Below, in pieces: positions 52,671 to 61,730 of a stretch of DNA of 64,000 bases (position 1 is its first letter; the number at the start of each line of letters is the position of its first letter). The notes beneath the pieces were generated by a model that saw only the letters and a list, made by a program, of their open reading frames with translations, ran no database searches and was not told where the DNA came from. Origin of the DNA: Streptomyces zagrosensis (GTDB lineage Bacteria > Actinomycetota > Actinomycetes > Streptomycetales > Streptomycetaceae); contig NZ_JACHJL010000001.1 in assembly GCF_014203645.1 (NCBI RefSeq), positions 1-64,000 on the forward strand, written 5' to 3'. Position numbers and translations under genes: made by a program.

Positions 52671-55145
52671 GTGGCATACCCGGCACCGGACCTCCCCGCG
52701 GGGCCCGAACCCGACGCCGACAGGTCCACCGGGCACATGTGCCGTACTCGTCTGCCCGGCAACCCATTGGCCCCCGCCGCCGCGCGCCAGTTCGTACGTG
52801 CCGCACTGGCCGACTGGGCCGCGCGCGGGCTGCCCGGTAGCGAACAGATCGCCGGCCAACTCGTAGACGACGCCGTGCTCTTGGTGAGCGAACTGGTGAC
52901 CAACGCCGTGATACACGCGGGCACCGCAGTGGTCGTACGCTGCGCCCTGGAAACCTCGGAATCCGCGGCGCCGGGCGCGACGCTGTACGCGGAGGTGACC
53001 GACCACCACCCGGCCCGGATGCTACGCAGCCAGCCCACACCGAGCCGAGACGCCCCGGTCCCCGAGCACGAGCACGGAGCGCCGCCGAGCGGGCCACAAC
53101 GAGTCGGAGCGCCTCCGGGCGAGCCGCAGCGGAACGGATCAGCCTGGCCCGCCGGCAGTGGCGGCCCTGCGTGCGCTATCAGTGCCTCGTGTGGTGCGGG
53201 GGGTGCGGACGGCGCGGATGGTGAGGGCCGTGGGGGTGGTGTGGGTGGTTCGGGCGGTGCGGACGGTGTTGGGCTTGCGCCGGAGTCGGCGGAAGGTGGG
53301 GGCCGGGTCGGTAGCGGGCTGCGGTTGGTTGGCACCATCGCCGAGTCCTGGGGCACGAGCTACCGCAGAGCCAGCAAGTCCGTATGGTTCCGGCTGCCCT
53401 TGGCTCTCGAAGCCGGCGCGCGCGCCGGCGCTGGGCTCGACCCCGCGCGCGGGGCCGGCGCCGGAGACCGCGAGCGGGGGGCCGGCGATCGGGCGCTGCT
53501 CTGTGATCTTCGGGTTGCCGACATCCTGGCGCCTGCACCGCGCCGCGCCGCGATCCACCGCAGCGCACCGGGTTGGCCCAGCCACGGCGCGCTCTCCTTT
53601 CTCGCCGAGGCCTCTGACCTGCTGACAGGGCAGCTCGATGAGAACAAGGTGGCCTCGCTGGCGGGGCAAATTCTGGTGCCGAAGCTGGCCGACTGGTGTG
53701 CCGTGTGGCTGGAGAGGCCAGGCGCTGAACCGCAGTTGTCGCGGGTCTGGCACGCCAGTGAGAGCCGCACGGCAGAGCTGCGCCGCCAGGTGGAGAAGGG
53801 GCCGCCCCGATTGCCGGCCGCCGCTCGTGGCCGAGCGATGGCCTGGCCGTGGCCGGGTAGCCCCTCCGCTTACGGGCCGGGCGGCGCGGCCCTCGCGTGC
53901 GGATTGGTCGCGGGTGGACGGGTGGTGGGCACGTTGCTGATCGGCCGGAGCGGGCTGACCCGGATTCCGGATGAGGTGGTGGTCCTCTTCGAGGACTTCG
54001 CCCGCCGGGTCGCGCTCGCGCTCGTTGCGGCCCGCCGATACACCCGACAGGCGCAGATCAGCGAGGTGTTGCAGCGTGGGCTGCTGCCGAGCGGACTCGC
54101 CCAGATCCCCGGCGTGGAGACGGCGGTCGTGTACGAGCCGACCGGCGGCACGTGCGCGGGCGGCGACTTTTACGACGTCTTCCCGGCTGGGAACGGGCGT
54201 TGGTGTTTTGCGCTCGGCGACGTGTGCGGTAACGGCCCAGAGGCAGCCGTCGTCACGGGCCTGGCCCGCCCAGTGCTGCGGCTACTGGCCCGCGAAGGCT
54301 ATGGCGTGAGCGACGTACTCGACCGGCTCAACCGCACCCTCGGAGAGCAGGCCGTGGAAGTGGCGGCGTCCGACGTCGCGGCCGAGGGCCCGGGGGAGTC
54401 GCGTTTCCTGTCCCTGCTCTATGGCGAGCTGGTGCCGTACGACGTGGGGGAGAGCACCACGACGGCGCACGGCGCGAACCCTGGCCAGGACGCCGGCGCG
54501 GACAATTCCGCGAGCGCCGATGGCCCGGGCTCCGGGGATGCGGCGAGCGCCGATGGCCCGGACCTTGAGGTCGCTGCGAGCGGTGGTGGCTCAGGTTCTG
54601 AGCGCGGGGCAGGCGGTGGCGGCTCAGCTCGTGTGGTGACGACGAGGGACGCCCGTCATGCACGGGCCGTTCGTACGGCGGGAAACGATGACCACGGCGC
54701 TGTTCGTTCGACGGATGGCCGCGGTGCGGGGAGCGATTGCCGCGCGCGGGCGGAGGACGGCGACCGTGAGCAGGGGCGCGGGGTGCGGTGCACGCTGGCC
54801 AGCGCCGGGCATCCGCTGCCGCTCCTCCTGCGGGCCGATGGCGAGGTGGCGGTGCGCGCGGCACCGCAGCTGCTGCTCGGGGTCGTGGACGATGTGCGGT
54901 ACGAGAGCGAGAGCTTTGACCTGCTGCCGGGCGAGACCTTGCTCTGTGTGACGGACGGCGTCACCGAGCGCAGATCGAACGAGGCGCAGTTCGATGACGA
55001 TGACGGGCTGGCCAGAGTGTTGTCCGCGTGCGACGGGCTGACCGCGCAGGAGGTGGCACAGCGGGTGCGCGGCGCCGTGCACGCGTTCGCGGCCTCGCCC
55101 CCGGGTGACGACCTGGCGATGCTGGTGCTCCAGGCGGCGCGGTAG
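52671..55145 (+). CDS. SpoIIE-type PP2C phosphatase with HATPase and GAF domains
   Basis: An 824-residue signalling protein. Residues ~30-130 resemble an RsbW-type anti-sigma kinase ATPase (DDAVLLVSELVTNAVIHAG N-box); a GAF domain covers about 325-465; the C-terminal SpoIIE/PP2C domain starts near 470 (LQRGLLPSGL, GGDFYDVFP, ALGDVCGNG) and ends GETLLCVTDGVTERR and GDDLAMLVL. The metal-binding Asp residues are present. It likely dephosphorylates an anti-anti-sigma factor, while the N-terminal domain could phosphorylate one. A low-complexity insertion of about 100 residues splits the phosphatase domain. GTG 52671, eight bases after GGGAAGG, is preferred over GTG 52662. Confidence 0.88.
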   Translation: MAYPAPDLPAGPEPDADRSTGHMCRTRLPGNPLAPAAARQFVRAALADWAARGLPGSEQIAGQLVDDAVLLVSELVTNAVIHAGTAVVVRCALETSESAAPGATLYAEVTDHHPARMLRSQPTPSRDAPVPEHEHGAPPSGPQRVGAPPGEPQRNGSAWPAGSGGPACAISASCGAGGADGADGEGRGGGVGGSGGADGVGLAPESAEGGGRVGSGLRLVGTIAESWGTSYRRASKSVWFRLPLALEAGARAGAGLDPARGAGAGDRERGAGDRALLCDLRVADILAPAPRRAAIHRSAPGWPSHGALSFLAEASDLLTGQLDENKVASLAGQILVPKLADWCAVWLERPGAEPQLSRVWHASESRTAELRRQVEKGPPRLPAAARGRAMAWPWPGSPSAYGPGGAALACGLVAGGRVVGTLLIGRSGLTRIPDEVVVLFEDFARRVALALVAARRYTRQAQISEVLQRGLLPSGLAQIPGVETAVVYEPTGGTCAGGDFYDVFPAGNGRWCFALGDVCGNGPEAAVVTGLARPVLRLLAREGYGVSDVLDRLNRTLGEQAVEVAASDVAAEGPGESRFLSLLYGELVPYDVGESTTTAHGANPGQDAGADNSASADGPGSGDAASADGPDLEVAASGGGSGSERGAGGGGSARVVTTRDARHARAVRTAGNDDHGAVRSTDGRGAGSDCRARAEDGDREQGRGVRCTLASAGHPLPLLLRADGEVAVRAAPQLLLGVVDDVRYESESFDLLPGETLLCVTDGVTERRSNEAQFDDDDGLARVLSACDGLTAQEVAQRVRGAVHAFAASPPGDDLAMLVLQAAR

Positions 55146-55321
55146 CGAGTCATCGCCGCGCGCCCCCCATCAAGTGGCGAATCACACAGGGAGCCGGGCA
55201 GCGAATGGGGCGGCGCGCGGTGGGCCCGGTTCGTGCGCCCGCCCGCACGCCCGGCCCGCGCCCAGCTCGCACGCCCAGTCCGCGCGCCCAGTGCCGGCGC
55301 GGATGCCGGACAATGGGGCCC

Positions 55322-56554
55322 ATGCCTTCCGTACTGCCCGATGGTGAGCCCATGCCCGACGACGGGGCGTTGCCGCAGCACGCCCTGGAGGGGGCCGGGG
55401 CGCGACCGCTCGGGTTCTACCTGCACGTTCCGTACTGCGCCACCCGTTGCGGATACTGCGACTTCAACACGTACACCGCCAGCGAGCTGCGCGGTTCCGG
55501 CGGCGCGCTCGCCTCTCGGGACAACTACGCGGACATGGTCATCGAAGAAGTACGGCTGGCCCGCAAGGTACTCGGGGACGATCCGCGGCCGGTGGAGACG
55601 GTGTTCGTTGGCGGGGGGACGCCGACCCTGCTCGACGCCGCCGACCTGGTCCGCATGCTGGCTGCCATCCGGGACGAGTTCGGCCTCGCGCCCGGCGCTG
55701 AGGTCAGCACCGAGGCCAACCCCGAGTCGGTCGATGAGCGCTACCTCGCCGAACTGCGCGCGGGCGGCTTCAACCGGGTCTCGCTCGGCATGCAAAGCGC
55801 CCGACAGCATGTGCTCAAGGTGCTCGACCGCACCCACACCCCCGGCCGCCCCGAGCGCTGCGTGGAGCTGGCCCGCGCCGCCGGATTCGAGCACGTCAAC
55901 CTCGACCTGATCTACGGAACGCCGGGGGAGAGCGACGCGGACTGGCGGGCTTCCCTTGACGCCGCGCTTGGCGCCGGGCCCGACCATGTGTCGGCGTACG
56001 CGCTGATCGTCGAGGAGGGCACACAGCTCGCCCGCCGCATCCGGCGCGGCGAGGTTCCGATGACCGATGACGATGTGCACGCCGACCGCTACCTGATCAC
56101 GGAGGAGATGCTGTCGGCCGCGGGCTTCGACTGGTACGAGGTGTCGAACTGGGCCACCACCGAAGCGGGCCGCTGCCGCCATAACGAGCTGTACTGGCGC
56201 GGCGCCGACTGGTGGGGCGCGGGCCCTGGGGCGCACAGCCATGTGGGGGGCGTGCGCTGGTGGAACGTCAAGCACCCCGGGGCGTACGCGCAGGCGCTCA
56301 CCGAGGGCCGCTCGCCGGGCGCGGGCCGCGAGGTGCTGAGCGCCGAGGACCGCCGCGTGGAGCGCATCCTGCTCGAACTGCGGCTAGCGGACGGCTGCCC
56401 GCTGGCCATCCTGGCCCCGGCAGGGACCCGCGCGGCGGCCCGCGCCCTGTCGGACGGGCTCCTGGAGCAGGGCCCGTACGCCCGCGGCCGGGCCGTACTG
56501 ACGCTGCGCGGCCGGCTCCTCGCGGACGCGGTGGTACGGGACCTGGTGGACTGA
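55322..56554 (+). CDS. hemW: Heme chaperone HemW (radical SAM, HemN-like)
   Basis: The 410-residue product has the radical SAM cluster motif CATRCGYC (Cys39, 43, 46) in HVPYCATRCGYCDFNTYT, the GGGTPTLL motif, VSTEANPESVDERYL, NLDLIYGTPGES and the C-terminal HemN domain. HemW proteins bind heme and deliver it to respiratory enzymes; they lack the extra Cys and N-terminal features of true coproporphyrinogen dehydrogenase. ATG 55322 is chosen; the frame open from 55205 is Pro/Arg-rich and unlike the family. Position between lepA and hrcA-dnaJ is the usual actinobacterial one. Confidence 0.92.
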   Translation: MPSVLPDGEPMPDDGALPQHALEGAGARPLGFYLHVPYCATRCGYCDFNTYTASELRGSGGALASRDNYADMVIEEVRLARKVLGDDPRPVETVFVGGGTPTLLDAADLVRMLAAIRDEFGLAPGAEVSTEANPESVDERYLAELRAGGFNRVSLGMQSARQHVLKVLDRTHTPGRPERCVELARAAGFEHVNLDLIYGTPGESDADWRASLDAALGAGPDHVSAYALIVEEGTQLARRIRRGEVPMTDDDVHADRYLITEEMLSAAGFDWYEVSNWATTEAGRCRHNELYWRGADWWGAGPGAHSHVGGVRWWNVKHPGAYAQALTEGRSPGAGREVLSAEDRRVERILLELRLADGCPLAILAPAGTRAAARALSDGLLEQGPYARGRAVLTLRGRLLADAVVRDLVD

Positions 56555-56653
56555 TGCGCTCGAACAGGTGAACCGGTGCCGCTTCTCAATGCGGCTGCCT
56601 ACGCTGTCCGTAGGCTGCGTTGCGCGAAGCGGCGGATGTGGAGGGCCACGAAG

Positions 56654-57310
56654 ATGACCGCTGTGGGAGATCGGCTGATCACTGAATACTTCGAGAACCT
56701 AGAAGTTCCCGAGGGGTACAGGGCAGAGCTCCTGCGGGGGGAAATCGTGATGATGGCGGTGCCCGACTGGGTCCACAACATGATCGTTCTGCGAATCCAG
56801 GATCAATTCTCCCGCGACCGCTGGCACCCGGTGACCACGCAGGACATCGCGATTCCGGGGGAGGCCAGCGAACCCCAGCCCGACCTTGTCGTCATCGAGC
56901 ACGGGGCGTTCGACGGGCCCGGCCGACTCGTCCCGGCCCCCGCGACGACCGTGGTGCTTGAAGTCGTCTCCAAGACCAGCAGGCTCCGTGACTATGTGAC
57001 CAAGCGGTCGATGTACGCCGCGGGCCAGGTTCCGCTCTACCTGATCGTCGATCCGTACGAGGCCCGGTGCGTCCTGCTGTCCGAGCCATCCGGCGCGGGC
57101 GAGGCGGCCGACTACCGCACGGAGCGGACCAGTGCGTTCGGGGAGGCGGTCCCGCTGGGCGCGCTCGGCCTCGCGCTGGACACCACGGATTTCGGCACCC
57201 TCCCGGCCGCTCCGCTGGCCGCTACCGGACTTGCCGTCGCCCCAGTCACCCCCGTTGCCCCCGCCACGCCTGTGGCCCCTGGTGCCCCCGCCGTCACGCC
57301 GGAGCCGTGA
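56654..57310 (+). CDS. Uma2 family endonuclease-like protein (DUF820)
   Basis: A 218-residue PD-(D/E)xK-type protein: GYRAELLRGEIVMMAVPDWV, HNMIVLRIQDQF, ASEPQPDLVVIEHGAF with the metal Asp, and TTVVLEVVSKTSRLRDYVTK giving Glu and Lys, then VPLYLIVDP. Uma2 proteins are expanded in actinobacteria and cyanobacteria, and most have no known substrate. The C-terminal ~35 residues are Pro/Ala/Val low complexity. ATG 56654 is the best start (MTAVGDRLITEYFENLEVPE). The 3' end overlaps the convergent DUF3097 gene by 17 bp. Confidence 0.85.
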   Translation: MTAVGDRLITEYFENLEVPEGYRAELLRGEIVMMAVPDWVHNMIVLRIQDQFSRDRWHPVTTQDIAIPGEASEPQPDLVVIEHGAFDGPGRLVPAPATTVVLEVVSKTSRLRDYVTKRSMYAAGQVPLYLIVDPYEARCVLLSEPSGAGEAADYRTERTSAFGEAVPLGALGLALDTTDFGTLPAAPLAATGLAVAPVTPVAPATPVAPGAPAVTPEP

Positions 57311-58163
57311 CGAAGTCGATCAGCTCTTCCACCCGACCCAGGAGTTCCGGTTCCAGGTCCTTGTACGAGCGGACCGAGCCCACGATCCGCTGCCAGGCCG
57401 CTCCCGTGTTCTCCGGCCAGCGCAGGGCGCGGCAGATGCCCGTCTTCCAGTCCTGGCCGCGGGGCACCACCGGCCAGGCCTCGATGCCCAGCGTCGCGGG
57501 CTTCACCGCCTGCCAGATATCGATGTAGGGATGCCCGACGACTAGGACGTTGCTGTGGCCACCGCCACCGCCACCGCCATCGCCGCTGCCGGTGACCTCC
57601 GCGGCGATCCGGGACTCCTTGGAGCCGGGGACCAGATGGTCAACGAGGACGCCGAGCCGGGCGTCTGGGGCGGGGCCGAACTCCCGGACGATGGCGGGCA
57701 GATCGTCGATGCCCTCCAGATACTCCACGACGACGCCCTCGATGCGCAGGTCATCGCCCCACACCCGCTCTACCAACTCGGCGTCGTGCCGGCCCTCCAC
57801 ATAGATGCGTCCGGCGCGCGCCACCCTCGCACGCGCCCCCGGTACAGCGATCGAGCCGGAGGCGGTACGGGCCCGCCCCCCGTTCCCGGCGGCTTGGGCT
57901 CGGGGCCGCGGTCGTACGAGGGTGATGGGGCGGCCTTCGATGAGGAAGCCCGCCGGGCCCATGGGGAAGACCCGGTGCTTGCCGAAGCGGTCCTCCAGCG
58001 TGACCGTGGGCCCCTCGGCAGTCTTCTCACAGCGGATGACGGCGCCACAAAATCCGGTGGTCACCTCCTCCACCACCAGGTCCGTCTCGGCCGCCACCTC
58101 GGGCACGGCCGTGGGCTTCTTCCAGGGCGGGGTCAGATCGGGCCCGTACTGTCTGCTGCGCAT
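57294..58163 (-). CDS. DUF3097 family protein with Toprim-like segment
   Basis: A 289-residue protein of the actinobacterial DUF3097 family: MRSRQYGPDLTPPWKKPTAV at the start, GFCGAVIRCEKTAEGPTVTL, then a Gly-rich linker and IYVEGRHDAELVERVWGDDL followed by VLVDHLVPGSKESRIAAEV and VLVVGHPYIDIWQAV. The VEGxHDAELV and DHLVPGSK pattern resembles the Glu/Asp metal motifs of Toprim domains (primase, OLD, RNase M5), which would imply nucleic acid cleavage or joining; this is inference. A Gly run (GDGGGGGGG) interrupts it. TATCGT seven bases upstream on the minus strand indicates a leaderless ATG at 58163. Confidence 0.8.
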   Translation of the reverse strand: MRSRQYGPDLTPPWKKPTAVPEVAAETDLVVEEVTTGFCGAVIRCEKTAEGPTVTLEDRFGKHRVFPMGPAGFLIEGRPITLVRPRPRAQAAGNGGRARTASGSIAVPGARARVARAGRIYVEGRHDAELVERVWGDDLRIEGVVVEYLEGIDDLPAIVREFGPAPDARLGVLVDHLVPGSKESRIAAEVTGSGDGGGGGGGHSNVLVVGHPYIDIWQAVKPATLGIEAWPVVPRGQDWKTGICRALRWPENTGAAWQRIVGSVRSYKDLEPELLGRVEELIDFVTAPA

Positions 58164-58288
58164 GCGCAAGACGATAGCTTTCGCACCGCGCCGGCCCCTT
58201 GGCGCCGGCCCCCACGACTCGCCCCCCACGCCTGGCCCCAACGTCCCGCGCCTACGTCCCGCCCCTACGTCCGCCCCGCAGCCTCGGC

Positions 58289-59020
58289 CTACGGCACTGC
58301 GAAGCGCCGCGCCAACGTCTCGCGCTGCTGGCGGACGAATGCCGCGTCCACCACGGCCCCATGCCCCGGCACGTACATCGCGTCCGCACCACCAAGGGCG
58401 AGCAGCCGGTCCAAGGCCGCTGGCCACTGTGCGGGGAGCGCGTCCGGGCCCGCCTGGGGCTCGTCGGACTCCTCGACCAGGTCGCCGCAGAAGACCACCT
58501 CCGGCGAACCCGGTACCAAGACGGCCAAGTCGTACGCGGTGTGGCCGGGGCCGACGTTGGCCAGCAGCACCTCGCGCCCACCGCCGAGCCCAAGGGTGAG
58601 TTCGCCGCACACCAAGTGGCCCGGGCGCACCAGGTGGTCGGCCGCCTCCGCCACCGCGTCGGGCTCGGCCCCGTGGCGTACCGCATCGGCGCACAGCGCC
58701 TCCCGCTCCTGAAGCAGTACGCCGTCGAGCCCAGCTGCCCCGTACACCTGCACGCCGGCGAAGGCGGCGGCGCCAAGGACGTGGTCGAAGTGCGGATGGG
58801 TGAGCACGACATGGGTGACCGGGCGGCCGAACAGCGCTCGCACCTCGCGGCGGATCTCGGCACCCGCACCCAGCGTTGCCCCGGTGTCCACGACCAGGAC
58901 TCCCGTCGCGCCGGCGACGGCGCCGACCGTCGCATCCCAGCCCGGCAGCCGACGCCGAGCGACGCCCGGCGCGAGCATCTCCCAGCGGCTGTGTACGGGC
59001 TCCTCCGCGCTGCTCTCCAT
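58289..59020 (-). CDS. MBL-fold metallo-hydrolase
   Basis: The 243-residue product has the metallo-beta-lactamase signature THPHFDHV (His75, His77, Asp79, His80), LVVDTGATLGAG, a third-ligand His in GPGHTAYDLAVLV, an Asp in VVFCGDLVEESDEP, and MYVPGHGAVVD. This is the glyoxalase II/AHL-lactonase-like layout; the substrate is unknown. ATG 59020 gives MESSAEEPVHSRWEMLAPGV. It is divergent from hrcA. Confidence 0.9.
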   Translation of the reverse strand: MESSAEEPVHSRWEMLAPGVARRRLPGWDATVGAVAGATGVLVVDTGATLGAGAEIRREVRALFGRPVTHVVLTHPHFDHVLGAAAFAGVQVYGAAGLDGVLLQEREALCADAVRHGAEPDAVAEAADHLVRPGHLVCGELTLGLGGGREVLLANVGPGHTAYDLAVLVPGSPEVVFCGDLVEESDEPQAGPDALPAQWPAALDRLLALGGADAMYVPGHGAVVDAAFVRQQRETLARRFAVP

Positions 59021-59106
59021 GGGATGACGCTAGCTCGCGAAGCAGCACCGCGCTTGGCTGGTCCCCGGTGGTTTCCGGCCCTCCGCGCCCATGACTGTGG
59101 ACACTC

Positions 59107-59137
59107 TTGCCCGGACCGTGGCTACCCGCCGTACACT
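59107..59137 (+). promoter_or_regulatory. Promoter for hrcA-dnaJ
   Basis: TTGCCC (59107-59112) and TACACT (59132-59137), 19 bp apart, lie just upstream of the CIRCE element. Confidence 0.5.
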
Positions 59138-59149
59138 GGCCCAGGAGAG

Positions 59150-59176
59150 TTGGCACTCGGGCCCGATGAGTGCCAG
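59150..59176 (+). promoter_or_regulatory. CIRCE operator (HrcA binding site)
   Basis: TTGGCACTC, nine bases, then GAGTGCCAG: an inverted repeat differing from the CIRCE consensus TTAGCACTC-N9-GAGTGCTAA by one base in the left arm and two in the right. It follows the promoter and precedes hrcA by 41 bp, so HrcA should repress its own operon. Confidence 0.9.
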
Positions 59177-59217
59177 GGAAAATCACCCGATAGACGGTTT
59201 GACTGGAGGTGCGCGCG

Positions 59218-60234
59218 GTGCTGAGTGAACGCAGGCTTGAGGTACTGCGCGCCATCGTCCAGGACTATGTCGGTACGGAGGAGCCGGTGGGCTCCAAGGC
59301 GCTCACCGAGCGGCATCAGCTCGGCGTTTCGCCGGCTACGGTGCGTAACGACATGGCCGCGCTTGAGGACGAGGGCTTCATCGCTCAACCGCACACCAGC
59401 GCCGGCCGCATTCCCACGGACAAGGGCTACCGCCTCTTCGTGGACAAGCTCGCCGGTGTGAAACCGCTCTCATCGCCGGAGCGCCGGGCCATCCAGAATT
59501 TCCTGGGCGGCGCGGTAGACCTGGACGACGTAGTGGGGCGCACGGTGCGGCTGCTGGCGCAGCTCACCCGGCAGGTCGCGGTTGTGCAGTATCCGTCGTT
59601 GACCCGTTCCACGGTGCGCCATGTCGAGTTGCTCGCGCTCGCACCCGCGCGCGTGATGCTCGTGCTGATCACCGACACGGGCCGGGTCGAGCAGCGGATG
59701 GTGGACTGCCCGGCGCCGGTCGGTGAGACGGCGTTGGCGGACCTGCGGGCGCGGCTCAACAGCCGGGTGGTGGGGCGCCGGTTCGCGGACGTGCCGCAAC
59801 TGGTGCAGGACCTCCCGGAGTCCTTCGAGCAGGAGGACCGGGGCACGGTCTCCACGGTGCTGGCGACTCTTTTGGAGACGCTGGTCGAGGAGACCGAGGA
59901 GCGGCTGATGATCGGCGGCACTGCGAATCTCACTCGTTTCGGCCATGATTTCCCGCTCACTATTCGGCCAGTGCTGGAGGCCCTTGAGGAGCAGGTCGTC
60001 CTCCTCAAGCTGCTCGGCGAAGCCGAGGATTCGGCCATGACCGTACGAATCGGTCATGAGAACGCTCACGAGGGCCTGAGCTCCACATCCGTAGTCGCTG
60101 TCGGCTACGGTTCGGGCGACGAGGCAGTCGCAAAACTCGGCGTGGTCGGACCGACCCGCATGGACTACCCCGGAACGATGGGAGCGGTACGCGCAGTGGC
60201 ACGATACGTCGGACAGATCCTCGCGGAGTCGTAA
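59218..60234 (+). CDS. hrcA: Heat-inducible transcription repressor HrcA
   Basis: The 338-residue product has an N-terminal winged helix ([56 protein letters not shown]) and the HrcA GAF-like domain ([49 protein letters not shown]). It represses chaperone genes through CIRCE, and a CIRCE lies 41 bp upstream. GTG 59218 follows TGGAGG; a GTG at 59209 is too close to it. dnaJ begins at the base after the stop codon, so the genes form one operon. Confidence 0.96.
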   Translation: MLSERRLEVLRAIVQDYVGTEEPVGSKALTERHQLGVSPATVRNDMAALEDEGFIAQPHTSAGRIPTDKGYRLFVDKLAGVKPLSSPERRAIQNFLGGAVDLDDVVGRTVRLLAQLTRQVAVVQYPSLTRSTVRHVELLALAPARVMLVLITDTGRVEQRMVDCPAPVGETALADLRARLNSRVVGRRFADVPQLVQDLPESFEQEDRGTVSTVLATLLETLVEETEERLMIGGTANLTRFGHDFPLTIRPVLEALEEQVVLLKLLGEAEDSAMTVRIGHENAHEGLSSTSVVAVGYGSGDEAVAKLGVVGPTRMDYPGTMGAVRAVARYVGQILAES

Positions 60235-61368
60235 GTGGCGACGGACTACTACGCCGTCCTGGGCGTACGGCGCGATGCCTCTCAGGACGAGATCAAAAAG
60301 GCGTTCCGACGGCTCGCGCGTGAGCTGCATCCGGACGTCAACCCCGATCCGAAGACCCAAGAGCGGTTCAAGGAGATCAACGCCGCCTACGAGGTGCTCT
60401 CCGACCCGCAAAAGAAGCAGGTCTACGACCTCGGCGGCGACCCGCTGTCGAGCGCGGCGGGTGGTGGCCAGGGCGGCTTCGGTGCCGGCTTCGGCAACTT
60501 CTCCGACATCATGGACGCCTTCTTCGGCACCGCCTCGCAGCGCGGCCCGCGCTCGCGTACCCGGCGCGGCCAGGACGCCATGATCCGGCTCGATATCGAG
60601 TTGGATGAGGCGGCGTTCGGCACCACCAAGGAAATCCAGGTCGATACGGCCATTGTGTGCACGACCTGTAGCGGCGAGGGTGCTGCGCCCGGTACCTCCG
60701 CCCAGACCTGTGACATGTGTCGCGGTCGGGGTGAGGTTTCGCAGGTCACTCGGTCCTTCCTGGGCCAGGTCATGACCTCGCGACCGTGCCCGCAGTGCCA
60801 GGGCTTTGGCACCGTGGTGCCGACGCCGTGCCCGGAGTGCGCGGGTGATGGGCGGGTGCGATCCCGCCGCACCCTGACCGTCAAGATCCCCGCGGGCGTG
60901 GACAACGGCACCCGCATCCAACTGGCGGGCGAGGGCGAGGTCGGCCCCGGTGGCGGCCCCGCCGGCGATCTGTACGTGGAGATCCACGAGGCCCCGCACG
61001 CGGCGTTCCAGCGCCGTGGCGACGATCTGCACTGCACGGTCACCATCCCGATGACGGCGGCGTCGCTCGGCACGAAGGTGCCGCTGGAGACGCTGGACGG
61101 CCTGGAGGAGATCGACATTCGCCCGGGCACCCAGTCCGGCCAGTCGATCCCGCTGCACGGGCGTGGCATCACGCATCTACGCGGCGGTGGCCGAGGCCAG
61201 CTCATCATTCACGTTGAGGTCACCACCCCGGGCAAGCTCGATCCGGAGCAGGAAGAACTCATGCGCCGGCTGGCCAAGTTGCGCGGTGAAGAACGCCCGT
61301 TGGGCGAGTTCAAGCCCGGGCAGCAGGGCCTGTTCTCCCGGCTGAAGGACGCGTTCAACGGGCGGTGA
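60235..61368 (+). CDS. dnaJ: Chaperone DnaJ (type I)
   Basis: Co-chaperone of DnaK, 377 residues. The J domain carries HPD at 32-34, followed by a Gly/Phe region (GGQGGFGAGFGNFSDIMDAF), four CxxCxGxG repeats (CTTCSGEG from 142, CDMCRGRG, CPQCQGFG, CPECAGDG) binding two zincs, and the C-terminal substrate domains. The GTG start directly follows the hrcA stop. This is the hrcA-linked dnaJ (dnaJ2 in streptomycetes); dnaK is not in the window. Confidence 0.97.
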   Translation: MATDYYAVLGVRRDASQDEIKKAFRRLARELHPDVNPDPKTQERFKEINAAYEVLSDPQKKQVYDLGGDPLSSAAGGGQGGFGAGFGNFSDIMDAFFGTASQRGPRSRTRRGQDAMIRLDIELDEAAFGTTKEIQVDTAIVCTTCSGEGAAPGTSAQTCDMCRGRGEVSQVTRSFLGQVMTSRPCPQCQGFGTVVPTPCPECAGDGRVRSRRTLTVKIPAGVDNGTRIQLAGEGEVGPGGGPAGDLYVEIHEAPHAAFQRRGDDLHCTVTIPMTAASLGTKVPLETLDGLEEIDIRPGTQSGQSIPLHGRGITHLRGGGRGQLIIHVEVTTPGKLDPEQEELMRRLAKLRGEERPLGEFKPGQQGLFSRLKDAFNGR

Positions 61369-61386
61369 GGCACCGCACTCGGGTAC

Positions 61387-61416
61387 GGGGATGGCGAGGG
61401 GAACCCCGCCGTCCCC
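61387..61416 (+). terminator. Terminator after dnaJ
   Basis: GGGGATGGCG (61387-61396) pairs with CGCCGTCCCC (61407-61416) with one T-G wobble. Confidence 0.6.
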
Positions 61417-61730
61417 TGCCCCGTGACTGCTCCCGGGCCTCGTGATCTCGAATAGTGGCATGGCGTTCGCGTAAGCCGGACGGTGCCGCCCGATCCCTGT
61501 ATCACTGCTGGGCGCCGATTCCGTCGCGTACGGGCTCGGCGCCCGAGCCGTTCGGTGCCGCGAAAGCGGGGGCGGTGCGCGCTGCTGATGGAGGCGTCCA
61601 TCCGCGCGGAAGCCGTGTGCACGGCGTGGAAGAGGCGTGATGTAGCGGTGGAGAATGGGTGGCCGATGTTCGGTGGGTGGACGCCCAGGGGTGTTACCCG
61701 CTGCTGTGAATGGCGTGACACGATGTGGTC
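61417..61730. other. Intergenic region between dnaJ and nitronate monooxygenase gene
   Basis: No recognisable gene or strong promoter. CACGAT lies six bases before the next ATG and could be a weak -10 for a leaderless transcript. Confidence 0.35.
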
